Part shown: positions 16,564 to 25,080 of the stretch, one piece after another | Position numbering within the stretch: position 1 is the first letter of the stretch | How the letters are laid out: each line of letters opens with the position of its first letter | Source: Anaerolineae bacterium | GTDB taxonomy: Bacteria; Chloroflexota; Anaerolineae; DRVO01 | Length of the DNA stretch: 64,000 bases | Reading direction: 5' to 3' | NCBI GenBank assembly: GCA_013178015.1 | Contig: JABLXR010000026.1 | Coordinates: forward strand, 35,435-99,434 | The notes under the pieces: model-generated | What the model was told of the DNA's origin: nothing | Database searches by the model: none | What the model saw: the letters and a program-made list of their open reading frames with translations, nothing else | Translations under genes and position numbers: made by a program

Positions 16564-17883
16564 TCAGAGCTCGGCCACTTCCGCGATGATTGTGTTCATG
16601 ATCTCCGCCGCCTGCGCCGCAAACTCCTCCACCGTGATCTTGCCGTCCAGTACCTGCTGCCAGCCCTCCCAAGGTTCGACGAGCAAGCGCAAGTCGGCAG
16701 GATGTTTGCCTACAGGGACAGCAAAGTCTATGGACTTCAGGTAGGCAGCATGATTCTTGCCCGGGGCGGGCGAGCTGAAGTCGTCGGACTCAGCGACAGC
16801 CCTGATGGCGGGGATCGCGCTTCCCTCCTTGACATAAAAACTCCGCTGCGCTTCCTCATCGCAGAGGTATTTCACCAGCTTCCAAGCGGAGTCCATGTCC
16901 TGGGTGCGGCTGGTGATGGAGAAGCCCTCGAAGGAGGTCCAGGTGCCACGTTTCCCCTGCGGCGGAGTGGGGAAGGCGGCGATATCCCAGTCGAAGTCCT
17001 CGATGGCAACAGCCACGGGCAGACCCCAACGGCCCAGCGTGATCATGGCGGCCTTCTGGTTCTGGAACATGGCTATGGCGCCCTGCTCCTGAAGCACGTC
17101 GGCGGGCGGAACCGCTCCAGCCGTCACTCGCAGGTCGTAGTTCCACTGCAAAGCCCAGATTGTCTCTGGAGTGTTGATGGCGGACTGGGTGAAGCTGTTA
17201 TCCCAAGCTCGCCCACCGGCCATGAAGTTGCCGATATAGACCCACAGGTCTCCCACACCATATTGGTCGCCCTCTGTCAGTGCAGAAGCGATGCTGTGGA
17301 AATCCTCGAGCTTCCAGTCGTCCGTTGGGTAAGGTACGCCCTTGGCATCGAACAGCGCCTTATTGTAGAACCAGACGCTTGTTGTGAAGCCGTAGGGCAG
17401 AGCGTAGAGCTTGCCGTCGTAGATGAAGCCGTCGACCACGCGCTCGTAGTAAGTGGTCAGGTCGAACGACGCGTCGCCCTTGATGAGATCATCAAGGGGA
17501 GCAAACACCCCCTGGGCGGCAAAGCCGTTAGCGGCCAGCCCCGCCCAGAAGACGTTGGGCTCCGTACCTGCAGCGTACATCACCTTCAGCTTGCCGTCGG
17601 GGTCGCTGGGCTCTTGTATGATTGTCAACTCGATATCAGGGTACTTCTCCTTGAAGCCAGCTTCCTGCTTCTCCATCCGAGCGATGGCCGGAGTCGTCGA
17701 GGTGTAATACATGAGGCTCACCTGCTTCTTGGTCGCTGCCGGGACCGCGGTGGCAGCTTCCCCCGCGCCCGTGGAAGCAGTAGCTGCGGGAGCAGGCGTT
17801 CCGGCACAACCAGCCAGTGCAAGGCCGACTCCAGCGATGCCAGCCTGCTTCAGCAGCGTTCGACGCGACAACCGAGTGATCAT
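16564..17883 (-). CDS. Sugar ABC transporter solute-binding lipoprotein, family 1
   Basis: This 439-residue extracytoplasmic sugar receptor has a Tat/lipobox N-terminus (SRRTLLKQAGIAGVGLALAGC) and an Ala/Thr-rich tether to about residue 50. An SBP_bac_1-like body follows, typical of MalE/UgpB-type proteins (VSLMYYTSTTPAIARMEKQEAGFKEKYPDIELT). I start at 17883, where GATGAGGAGGTAGAG precedes the ATG. On the minus strand it follows the two permease genes, so the operon order is MalF-like, MalG-like, binding protein, with the receptor last instead of first. No ATPase gene is present; an MsmX/UgpC-type shared ATPase elsewhere is expected. Ligand unknown. Confidence 0.9.
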   Translation of the reverse strand: MITRLSRRTLLKQAGIAGVGLALAGCAGTPAPAATASTGAGEAATAVPAATKKQVSLMYYTSTTPAIARMEKQEAGFKEKYPDIELTIIQEPSDPDGKLKVMYAAGTEPNVFWAGLAANGFAAQGVFAPLDDLIKGDASFDLTTYYERVVDGFIYDGKLYALPYGFTTSVWFYNKALFDAKGVPYPTDDWKLEDFHSIASALTEGDQYGVGDLWVYIGNFMAGGRAWDNSFTQSAINTPETIWALQWNYDLRVTAGAVPPADVLQEQGAIAMFQNQKAAMITLGRWGLPVAVAIEDFDWDIAAFPTPPQGKRGTWTSFEGFSITSRTQDMDSAWKLVKYLCDEEAQRSFYVKEGSAIPAIRAVAESDDFSSPAPGKNHAAYLKSIDFAVPVGKHPADLRLLVEPWEGWQQVLDGKITVEEFAAQAAEIMNTIIAEVAEL

Positions 17884-18004
17884 CTCTACCTCCTCATCCC
17901 ATCGGGTCCTATCGTCAGCTATCCCTCGGCCGCCCCGGCTAGACACCTCGAAGCCTGCCAGCCTCAAGGGGCGATAGCCCGGATGGCCAAAGGCGCTCCC
18001 CCCG

Positions 18005-18913
18005 CTAGCCTTTGACACCGGTCAAGGCGATTCCCTCCACAAAGTATCTCTGAGCGACGATGAAGATCACAGCGCAGGGCAGCATGACGACGAGCGACGC
18101 TGCCATCAGGTAGTTCCACTGGGTAGCGTACTGGTCCCGGAACAAGTTGAGGCCCACCGCCAGCGTCATCTTGTCCCGCGAATTGAGGTACAGTAGGGGG
18201 ATCAGGAACTCGTTCCAGTGGCCTATGAAGGTGAAGATTCCAACTGCAGTGAGACCCGGTCTGGCCAGAGGAAGGATCACATTCCAGAACACGCCCAGCA
18301 CCCCGGAGCCGTCCATAGTGGCGGCCTCATCCAGCTCGCGGGGGATGGTCATGTAGAACTGGCGCAGGAGGAAGATGTTGAAGGCACCACCGCCGAAGAA
18401 TGCCGGGATGGTCAAGGGCTTGAAGGTATCTATCCACTTCAGCTTGGCGAACACGATGTACACTGGGATCATGGTGACGGCGTAGGGCAGCATGGTGGTG
18501 CTGAGCACCAGGATGAAGAGCCAGGACTTGCCCGGGAAGCGCAGGCGGGCGAAGGGATAGGCCACCAACGACGACGACGCCAACACGCCCACAAGTGAGA
18601 TGCCGGTGATGGTGACCGTGTTCTTGAGCAGTATGGGGAACTTCATCGCCGCTAAGGCGGTGCGGAAGTTCTCCCAACGCCAGGTAGTGGGGATGAAGCT
18701 GGGCGGGATGGAGACGATCTCGCCGTCAGGCTTCAGGGCAGTGGTGAACATCCAGGCCAGGGGCAGGACCTGCACCACCGAGAAGGCGATCACCAATAGA
18801 TAGATAGAGCCGCGCGACCTGAGCCACCGCAGGGCCCTCCCTAAGCCAGGGCTAGCAGGACGGGCAAGCGTCGAGCGGGCCCGCGCCGGGGCCGTGGATG
18901 AGCTGAGGCTCAC
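18005..18913 (-). CDS. Sugar ABC transporter permease, MalG-like
   Basis: This 302-residue inner-membrane protein has about six helices. The BPD_transp_1 coupling loop is clear (IPRELDEAATMDGSGVLGVFWNVILPLARPG, the EAA motif that docks on the ATPase). The C-terminus ends RYFVEGIALTGVKG, the usual MalG-type tail. The start ATG overlaps the stop of the upstream permease by 4 bp, so the two are translationally coupled and form the heterodimeric channel. Confidence 0.93.
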   Translation of the reverse strand: MSLSSSTAPARARSTLARPASPGLGRALRWLRSRGSIYLLVIAFSVVQVLPLAWMFTTALKPDGEIVSIPPSFIPTTWRWENFRTALAAMKFPILLKNTVTITGISLVGVLASSSLVAYPFARLRFPGKSWLFILVLSTTMLPYAVTMIPVYIVFAKLKWIDTFKPLTIPAFFGGGAFNIFLLRQFYMTIPRELDEAATMDGSGVLGVFWNVILPLARPGLTAVGIFTFIGHWNEFLIPLLYLNSRDKMTLAVGLNLFRDQYATQWNYLMAASLVVMLPCAVIFIVAQRYFVEGIALTGVKG

Positions 18914-19824
18914 TTCCGAACCTCCCCCTCATAGTAGACCCACACGGCCGAGGAGCGGAAGACGATGAGGGTCAGCACCAGAATGATAGCGAACAGGACC
19001 CACGCTTGTGCCGAGGCGTAGCCCATCTTCAGCTTGGTGAAGGCGTTCTCGTACAAGTACAGATTGTAGAAGAGTGTGGCATAGTTCGGACCGCCCTTGG
19101 TAATGACAAAGCCGCCGGTGAAGGTCTGGAAGGCGGCGATCAGGCCCATGACCAGGTTGAAGAACATGGTGGCGCTGAGCATAGGCAGAGTGATGTAGCG
19201 GAACTTCTTGACGCTGTTAGCGCCGTCAATCTCCGCCGCCTCGTACAAGTGCCGCGGTATCGCCTGCAGTCCGGCCAGAAAGACGATCATAGTCCCCCCC
19301 ACCAGCCAGACGCTGTAGATGACCATGGCGGGGAGGGCCAGCCGCTCGTTGGTCCACCAGGAAGTCAGCTTGATGCCGAACAGCCGCAGGAAGCCGTTCA
19401 CGAAGCCGTAGTTGCTAAAGCCCCACATCCACAGCATCGAGATGGCTACCCCGGACACAACGGACGGCAGATAGAAGGCGGCCCGGAAGAAAGCCAGCCC
19501 CCGAATCTGCTGGTTGAGGAGCGAGGCCAGCAGCAGGGCGAAGGCAAGGGCAAGCGGCACGTAGGATACTGAGAACAACACCGTCACCCGGAGAGACTGC
19601 CAGAACAGCGGATCCCGGAACAGGGTGGAGAAGTTCTCCCCGCCTATCCATGTCGGTGGCTTGAGCAGGCTGTATTTGGTCATGCTGTAGTACACCGACG
19701 CCAGCATGGGATACAGGATCCAGATCAGGAAGCCGAGAATCCAGGGGGAGATCAGGACGTAGGACCAGAGGGCCTCACTGCGGGCCCTGCGGCTGCCCTG
19801 AAACCAGGTTGTCCTGACGCTCAT
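18910..19824 (-). CDS. Sugar ABC transporter permease, MalF-like
   Basis: This 304-residue membrane protein has six predicted helices. The first segment SYVLISPWILGFLIWILYPMLASVYYSMTKY is characteristic of MalF/UgpA-type subunits. Its EAA loop reads IPRHLYEAAEIDGANSVKKFRYITLPML. It is the first gene of the minus-strand operon (MalF-like, MalG-like, binding protein, then nitrilase). A GAGGAGAAT RBS precedes the ATG. I found no clear promoter; the upstream region is full of palindromic repeats. Confidence 0.93.
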   Translation of the reverse strand: MSVRTTWFQGSRRARSEALWSYVLISPWILGFLIWILYPMLASVYYSMTKYSLLKPPTWIGGENFSTLFRDPLFWQSLRVTVLFSVSYVPLALAFALLLASLLNQQIRGLAFFRAAFYLPSVVSGVAISMLWMWGFSNYGFVNGFLRLFGIKLTSWWTNERLALPAMVIYSVWLVGGTMIVFLAGLQAIPRHLYEAAEIDGANSVKKFRYITLPMLSATMFFNLVMGLIAAFQTFTGGFVITKGGPNYATLFYNLYLYENAFTKLKMGYASAQAWVLFAIILVLTLIVFRSSAVWVYYEGEVRK

Positions 19825-19883
19825 ATTCTCCTCAACCAGGGATGCCTATGTCCCCGCGCCTGGGGGAGCGACCAACCACCCCC

Positions 19884-19969
19884 GAGGAGTTCGCCCGCCC
19901 ACGCGCGAAAGGGCCCTGCCGCCCCACGCCCCCGCCCGGTGCCGCCGCGCCTGGGAGCGCGAAGTCCTC
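19884..19969. repeat. Palindromic dispersed repeat, copy 1
   Basis: An 86-bp unit starts GAGGAGTTCGCCCGCCCA and ends with an imperfect reverse complement (GGGAGCGCGAAGTCCTC). The terminal arms pair over about 24 bp, and the centre is GC-rich. Related units lie at 19993 and 26625. It looks like a REP/MITE-type intergenic element. Confidence 0.7.
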
Positions 19970-19992
19970 AAGCAAGAGCACCAACCACCCCC

Positions 19993-20063
19993 GAGGAGTT
20001 CGCGCGCCCACGCGCGAAAGGGCTCTGATGCCGGACGTCCCCGCCCGGTGCCGCCGCGCCTCC
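19993..20063. repeat. Palindromic dispersed repeat, copy 2 (right arm truncated)
   Basis: This copy begins at a 109-bp offset from copy 1 and shares the left arm and centre (ACGCGCGAAAGGGC, then CCGCCCGGTGCCGCCGCGCC), plus the 13 bp just outside the arm. The right arm stops after CGCGCC. Confidence 0.65.
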
Positions 20064-20069
20064 TAAAAA

Positions 20070-20084
20070 GAGACCTGAGGTCTC
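20070..20084. promoter_or_regulatory. Short palindrome upstream of the regulator gene
   Basis: GAGACC-TGA-GGTCTC is a perfect 6-3-6 palindrome 60 nt before the regulator start codon. It is a possible operator, with no independent support. Confidence 0.3.
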
Positions 20085-20144
20085 ACATCCAGTCTAGCGC
20101 GTTAGCGGCTGCGCGCGGTAGGATCATAGTGACCGGGCAGTGCC

Positions 20145-21419
20145 ATGGAGTGCCACCAAGGTGACAAAGAGCCAGCGGGCAACATGACCGACCAAGGACC
20201 GCCGCGCGAGTTCGCCAAACAGGTGCGGAACGCCCTGGCGCGTCTACACGATACCGCCCACCTGCAGCGGCACCCGCTGCTTCGTCTGCTGGTGCCCTCA
20301 GAGCTGACCGATCCCAGGGTTCGAGCCCAGTACCTGCGCGAAGCCATCGTGCAGGCGATCGGCGAACTGAGACCGCCGGCTCGCGTCTCCCCCCATGATC
20401 CCGCCTATCGGCCGTACGGAATCCTGCGCCACCGCTTCATGGAGGGCATGGAAGCGGAGGAGGTGCAGGACGCCCTGGCCATCGGTAGGCGTCAGTACTA
20501 CCGGGAGCAGCAACGCGCCATTGAGGCGGTGGCTACGCTCCTCTGGGCCAGGAGATCCGACGATTCCGCTACCGACGATGATCGTCGCCAGGCCCTCAAC
20601 GACGAACTGGAGCAGTTGGGATTGCAGGCGCAGAACCTCGACCTCGAGGCGCTCACGCGGGAAGCCATCGCCGCGGTGACGCCCCTGGCTCTGGCGCGCG
20701 ATGTGGCCATCGCTCCTCCTGCCGAACGCCCGGTTCACGCCTTTGCCGACGAAGTCATCACCCGGCAAGTGCTGATTGACGTCCTCAGCGCCCTGCTCCA
20801 ACGCACCGCTCACTGCTACCTGCGGGTGAAGCTGGCGGCGGCCGAGCCCTGGGCCACGGTGAACCTCGAGATCCCCATGCCACCACAGACGCTGGACTCG
20901 CTGCAGACCCACCTCCTCACGCCCATGCGCCTGGCCAACCGCGTGAGCGGCAGCCTAGACGCGCGGGAGGAGGACGGCATCCTTCACGTCCGCTTGCGGC
21001 TGCCTCTGAGCAGCGAGGAAGTGGTTGCCATAGTGGACGACAACCCCACCACGCTTCAGCTCTTTCGTCGCTACCTGGAGCCCTATAGCTACCGGCCGGT
21101 GCTCATCCAGGACAGCGCCACAGCCCTGGCCCAGATCCGCACTCTTCAGCCTGATGCCGTTGTCCTGGACATAATGATGCGCGACGTGGACGGCTGGCGC
21201 ATCCTCCAGTCGCTGCGGGCCGATCCGGCCACTTCCCACATTCCCATTCTGGTGTGCTCTGTGCTGAGCGACGAGCACCTGGCCCTGACCATCGGCGCCG
21301 ACGCCTACCTGCGCAAGCCCGTCAGCCAGAGTGAGCTGGTGCGGGCTCTGGCGCAGGCTCTGCGGGCAGCAGATGCCGGGCCGGGAACGTCTTCAGGGCG
21401 GTCTCCAGCCAGCGGGTGA
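20145..21419 (+). CDS. Response regulator with HTH, degenerate HATPase-like region and C-terminal receiver
   Basis: This 424-residue protein has an unusual order. An N-terminal helical region (to about 90) leads into a sigma-70-region-4-like HTH (EAEEVQDALAIGRRQYYREQQRAIEAV, about 105-135). A mid-region (about 170-300) resembles a HATPase_c fold without catalytic boxes: DEVITRQVLIDVLSALLQRT mimics an N-box helix without its Asn, and it closes with DGILHVRLRLPLS. A canonical receiver follows from about 305 (VVAIVDDNPTTLQLFRRYL, DAVVLDIMM with the phospho-Asp, ILVCSVLSD, YLRKPVS). It probably binds DNA or the kinase when phosphorylated. Its last 98 bp overlap, tail to tail, the histidine kinase gene on the other strand. 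The paralogue at 26917-28095 has the same plan. An alternative start lies at 20184. Confidence 0.8.
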   Translation: MECHQGDKEPAGNMTDQGPPREFAKQVRNALARLHDTAHLQRHPLLRLLVPSELTDPRVRAQYLREAIVQAIGELRPPARVSPHDPAYRPYGILRHRFMEGMEAEEVQDALAIGRRQYYREQQRAIEAVATLLWARRSDDSATDDDRRQALNDELEQLGLQAQNLDLEALTREAIAAVTPLALARDVAIAPPAERPVHAFADEVITRQVLIDVLSALLQRTAHCYLRVKLAAAEPWATVNLEIPMPPQTLDSLQTHLLTPMRLANRVSGSLDAREEDGILHVRLRLPLSSEEVVAIVDDNPTTLQLFRRYLEPYSYRPVLIQDSATALAQIRTLQPDAVVLDIMMRDVDGWRILQSLRADPATSHIPILVCSVLSDEHLALTIGADAYLRKPVSQSELVRALAQALRAADAGPGTSSGRSPASG

Positions 21420-23568
21420 CCTCCCCCGCGGCGAACTGACGTCCCCGTCGAATGGTGATCACGCCCTCTGTCGGCGCCGCCGCATCGGCGGCAAAACCGT
21501 GGGCGGTGATGGCCACCACTGGAGTCCCTCCCATGCCCGGGGTGGTTCGCAGGCAGGCGAGCACCTCTAGGCCGGACCTCCCTGGGAGGACCAGATCCAG
21601 GAGCACCAGGTCCGGCCTCTCTTCCAGAAGCTCCACCGCCCGGTCCCCGTCATAGGCCTTCAGCACCTTCGCCCCCGGCAGCAGGGCTCTCAGGCACCGT
21701 TCCGCCAGGCGCACCACCCCGGCGTCGTCGTCCACCACGAGCACCTTAGTGGCCCGCGGCGCTGCCCCGGCGACGACCCGCGACAGGTCCTCCGCGGTGA
21801 ACGGCTTGGTGAGGCAGTGGCTGAACCCGGCCGCCACGGCCTGGTCCCTCTCCAGGGGCAGGGAGCAGGTGATCACGGGCAGCCCCAGGTCGGCCGTGGC
21901 AGCAGCCAGCTCCTTGGCTGCCGTGCCGTCCTGGGCGCCATCGGCCAGGACGACCGCGTCAGCCTGGGCCCGGCGCGCCGTCGCCTCTGCATCTGAGACG
22001 TCGGGTACGGCCAGAACCTCCGCATCCGGCAGGTACCTTCCCAGCAGACGGGCGAACTCGGCCGGCTCTGCCAGCGTCACCAGTCGGCGGCTACTCTCGG
22101 GCCTGCCGGCGGGATACCGCCACCCGGCCGGAAGCTCCGCCGCCTGGATCGGGACCACCTGCTTGCCAGGCAAGGGCAGAGTGAAGTGGAAGGCACTTCC
22201 GCGACCCACCTCGCTCTCCACCCATATGCGCCCGCCGTGGAGGGTGACGAAATGCTTGCAGATGGCGAGGCCCAGCCCGGTGCCATCGTGCCTGCGCCGC
22301 AGCGAGCCATCTACCTGATGGAACTCGGCGAACACCGAGTGCACCTGGTCGGGAGGAATGCCCACGCCGGTGTCCTCCACCACCACCTCGACGTCCTCGC
22401 GCTTCAGCTCAGCTCGGATGGTGATGCTTCCCTGATCGGTGAAACGGGCGGCGTTATTGAGCAAGTTGATCAGAACCTGACGGATGCGCGTCGGATCGGC
22501 ATAGAGAGGAGGAAGGCTCTCGGGTAGCTCGAGCTTCAGCGCCACTTTGCAGCCGCGCAGGAGTCCGGAAGCCGTCTCGACGGCATCGTGGATGAGGGAG
22601 AGCAGGTCTACGCGCTCCTTGGCCACTGGCAGGCGGACCGCCTCGATGCGAGAAAGGTCCAGGACGTCGTCAATCAGGCGGAGCAGGTGGGAGGCGTTGT
22701 CGTACACCTCCTGGATGTCCCCTCGTAGCTCCGGAGTCCAGACTACCCCGCGGTAGGAGTCGGGCGAGGTACACATCATCTGAGAGAACCCGACGATGAT
22801 GTGCAGGGGAGTCCGTAACTCGTGGCTGATGTTGGCAGCGAACTGGCTCTTGAGCGCCCGGGCCTGCTCGGCCTCTTCTCGCGCTTCCGCCAGGTCGAAA
22901 GCGGTCCGCTTGAGGAGCGAGTTGGCCACGGCCAGGGCCTTCATGGTCTGGTTCAGCTTGCCCCGCTGCGACTGGAGCTGGCGCATGGTGCGCCACGACG
23001 TCTCGTATCCATGGAGGGCCCAGGTGAGGACGGTATACAGGTCGCGCGAGGTCAGCCAGGCGACGGCAGCCATGGCCCAGTAGAGGGCCACCGCTGCCGA
23101 GACGATGCTCGAGGGCCACAGGCCGGGCAGCAGCCAGGTAGCCAGGCCCAGCACCGCCGTTGCCAGGGCAGCCGACACGAAGGCGGCAGCGGAACTGGCC
23201 ACGAGGCTGGCGACGCCCACCGCGGCAACCGGGATGAAGGGAGCGTAGGGAGAACGCTGCACCAGGAGAGCCGCAGCGCCCACTGTCACCATGCCTAGAA
23301 CGAACACGGTGGTGCGCAGGGAAGCAGGGCGCCGCACTAGCAACGTCAGCAGGCCCAGCGTCCCTATGCCCAGGGGCAGGACGAGGGCCGACCACGAGAA
23401 CCGCGGGTGCATCAGCATCCACTGGGCGACGGTCCACACATACCCGGCGACGGTGAGGCTACACCCCACCGTGTCCAGCGTGGATCGCCGCAGTTGCCCC
23501 AGCTCGTGCGACCAGTCCACCTGGTACACGGGCAACTCCCGATCCAGAGCGAACTCCCGGTACACCAT
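21322..23568 (-). CDS. Membrane hybrid histidine kinase with degenerate and canonical receivers
   Basis: This 748-residue sensor kinase has about six hydrophobic helices (residues 35-175) and little extracytoplasmic loop, so the sensing part may be the membrane domain itself. A linker coiled coil follows (to about 240), then the H-box FAANISHELRTPLHIIVGFSQ with the phospho-His. The HATPase has N-box RQVLINLLNNAARFT, G1 DTGVGIP and G2 GTGLGLAICK. The region after about 475 is a receiver-like domain lacking the normal acidic pocket but keeping LTKPF. A canonical receiver from about 595 (KVLVVDDDAGVV...LVLLDLVLPGRSG) follows. The tail is Ala/Pro-rich and is encoded inside the antisense overlap with the regulator gene. 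Phosphate probably passes from this kinase to the convergent regulator, directly or through its own receiver. Confidence 0.9.
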   Translation of the reverse strand: MVYREFALDRELPVYQVDWSHELGQLRRSTLDTVGCSLTVAGYVWTVAQWMLMHPRFSWSALVLPLGIGTLGLLTLLVRRPASLRTTVFVLGMVTVGAAALLVQRSPYAPFIPVAAVGVASLVASSAAAFVSAALATAVLGLATWLLPGLWPSSIVSAAVALYWAMAAVAWLTSRDLYTVLTWALHGYETSWRTMRQLQSQRGKLNQTMKALAVANSLLKRTAFDLAEAREEAEQARALKSQFAANISHELRTPLHIIVGFSQMMCTSPDSYRGVVWTPELRGDIQEVYDNASHLLRLIDDVLDLSRIEAVRLPVAKERVDLLSLIHDAVETASGLLRGCKVALKLELPESLPPLYADPTRIRQVLINLLNNAARFTDQGSITIRAELKREDVEVVVEDTGVGIPPDQVHSVFAEFHQVDGSLRRRHDGTGLGLAICKHFVTLHGGRIWVESEVGRGSAFHFTLPLPGKQVVPIQAAELPAGWRYPAGRPESSRRLVTLAEPAEFARLLGRYLPDAEVLAVPDVSDAEATARRAQADAVVLADGAQDGTAAKELAAATADLGLPVITCSLPLERDQAVAAGFSHCLTKPFTAEDLSRVVAGAAPRATKVLVVDDDAGVVRLAERCLRALLPGAKVLKAYDGDRAVELLEERPDLVLLDLVLPGRSGLEVLACLRTTPGMGGTPVVAITAHGFAADAAAPTEGVITIRRGRQFAAGEVTRWLETALKTFPARHLLPAEPAPEPAPAHSG

Positions 23569-23603
23569 CAGCGATCTCCTGGGGTACGAGACGCATTTGC
23601 CCC

Positions 23604-23609
23604 ATTATA
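23604..23609 (-). promoter_or_regulatory. Candidate -10 box for the histidine kinase gene
   Basis: A perfect TATAAT on the minus strand lies 36 nt upstream of the kinase ATG. No good -35 box is found; that position falls inside the inverted repeat at 23620-23675, so an activator or repressor might act there. Confidence 0.4.
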
Positions 23610-23619
23610 GCGCCGGTAC

Positions 23620-23675
23620 GTGATGCGTGACTCGTGACCCGTGACAGGAGCCGAGTGAGACGGGTCACGCATCAC
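23620..23675. repeat. Word-like inverted repeat between divergent genes
   Basis: GTGATGCGTGACTCG (23620-23634) pairs with 23661-23675 with one mismatch. The loop holds further CGTGAC words. Similar GTGAC-rich hairpins occur at 51088-51154. It lies between the divergent kinase and carboxypeptidase genes. Confidence 0.65.
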
Positions 23676-23684
23676 CTGGGTCTC

Positions 23685-23713
23685 TCGACGAAAGGGCTTC
23701 CTGCCGATACATT
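23685..23713 (+). promoter_or_regulatory. Weak candidate promoter for the M14 peptidase gene
   Basis: TCGACG, a 17-nt spacer and TACATT each match four of six consensus bases, about 50 nt upstream of the start codon. Confidence 0.35.
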
Positions 23714-23762
23714 AACGTAGTGACTGCAGGCCGGGTGATCAGCAGCTTTCATCGGGGGGAAC

Positions 23763-24914
23763 ATGCGCGTCACATCGGACTTCGAGTGCGGCAACGGGAA
23801 GAACATCCGGGAGGTGGTGCCCGGCCACTTCCGTCTGGACGAGGTGGGCGAGAAGCCGCCGTACTGCAAGTACTTCTGCCTGCGCCTGGAGGCAGAGGGA
23901 GATGGGGGGCCGGCCAGACTGGACATCTACCCCGACCCCGACCTAGGGGAGCCCGGTCGCCTGGGGATGATGGGGCACTATCCCTCTCAGATCTGGTTCT
24001 CCACCGACGAGATGGAGACCTGGCGACCCACGGAGAACGTCTGGGACCACACGACGGAGTTCCACGAGACCCACCTGGTGGTGCGGGTGCGGCTCAAGCC
24101 GGGTTCTCGGATGTACGTGGCCAGCAACCCAGTGGCCCGCTACTCCCGGGTGGCCAACTGGGCCCGGGCACTGGGATGCGACCCGTCAGCCCGGTGCCAG
24201 AGCCTGTCTCTCGGGGCTAGCTACGAGGAGCGCCAGATTCCGCTAGTGCACTTCCCGGCCTGTGGTCCCGACCCCATCCGGGTCTTCCTGTTCGCCGGGC
24301 AACATCCATCGGAGCACTGTGCCGTGTTCATGGCCATGGGCGCGGCCGAGTTCCTCACCTCGGGTCACCCGGAAGCGCAGGGCCTGCGAGAGCGCTTCGA
24401 GTTCTGGGTCTGCCCCATGATCAACGTGGACGGGAACGTGCACGGCCGCAACGGCTGGACCATGCAGGACGTGAACATGTCGGGCGACTTCGTCGGCGCG
24501 GCTGAGGGAGCAGAGCCACAGGCAGTGGAGGACCGGCTGCTGTGGCACTACCTCACCGAGGAGGTGCTGCCCCAAGTGACCTTCCAGTTCCACGGGTTCA
24601 TGGGCAAGCGCGGCTTCATTGACCCGCCCTACGACGGCCTCTACACCTTCCCCGACCCGCAGTCGGTGTACGAGCAGGACAGCGGTGCCGCCCGGTATCA
24701 GGCGGTGCAGGCACTGCTGATGTGGGACACCGATGGCCTCACCGGCCACGGCCGACCCAGCGTCCTGGGGGAGGACTCCCTGGAGTACCAGTTGGCTCGG
24801 TTGCTGGGCACCATCCCCGTGTTCTACGAGATCAACCACGGCTACCACGGCGTGTGGGCCTCCAAGCGCAAAGGCGCCCACGTCCTTCGCACGGCTCTCC
24901 ACGCCCTGGCCTAG
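23763..24914 (+). CDS. M14-family zinc carboxypeptidase-like protein (Nna1/CCP-like)
   Basis: This 383-residue protein probably removes a C-terminal residue or hydrolyses a related amide. Zinc ligands are His181 and Glu184 in HPSEH and His277 in FQFHGFMG. The substrate-binding segment NVDGNVHGRNGW matches the N-x-DG...RN pattern of M14. The N-terminal 150 residues form a beta-rich domain of the sort found in cytosolic carboxypeptidases (FECGNGKNIREV at the start, YPSQIWFSTDE later). No signal peptide is seen, so it should be cytoplasmic. It is transcribed divergently from the histidine kinase and converges on the aminotransferase gene. The substrate is unknown. Confidence 0.82.
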   Translation: MRVTSDFECGNGKNIREVVPGHFRLDEVGEKPPYCKYFCLRLEAEGDGGPARLDIYPDPDLGEPGRLGMMGHYPSQIWFSTDEMETWRPTENVWDHTTEFHETHLVVRVRLKPGSRMYVASNPVARYSRVANWARALGCDPSARCQSLSLGASYEERQIPLVHFPACGPDPIRVFLFAGQHPSEHCAVFMAMGAAEFLTSGHPEAQGLRERFEFWVCPMINVDGNVHGRNGWTMQDVNMSGDFVGAAEGAEPQAVEDRLLWHYLTEEVLPQVTFQFHGFMGKRGFIDPPYDGLYTFPDPQSVYEQDSGAARYQAVQALLMWDTDGLTGHGRPSVLGEDSLEYQLARLLGTIPVFYEINHGYHGVWASKRKGAHVLRTALHALA

Positions 24915-24930
24915 GACCTCACCGCGGATG

Positions 24931-25080
24931 AGACGGGGAGACACGGAGAGGGGGTGACGCGGAGACGCGGGGATGGTGAGCCACGGGGAGAGCAAGGCCG
25001 GCCCCAGGTCGTCTTCTCTCCCTGTCACCCCCTCTCCCCCTCTCTCTGTCTCCGCGTCCCCGCGTCTCCCCCATCTCCCC
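24931..25080. terminator. Large imperfect inverted repeat between convergent genes
   Basis: A GGGGAGACACGGAGAGGGGG-type left arm (from 24931) is complementary to a CCCCTCTCCCCCTCTCTCTG / CCGCGTCTCCCC-type right arm (to 25080). Both arms are built from GAGACGCGG words. It spans the gap between two convergent genes and could terminate both. The text resembles dispersed word-like repeats rather than a simple terminator. Confidence 0.6.
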
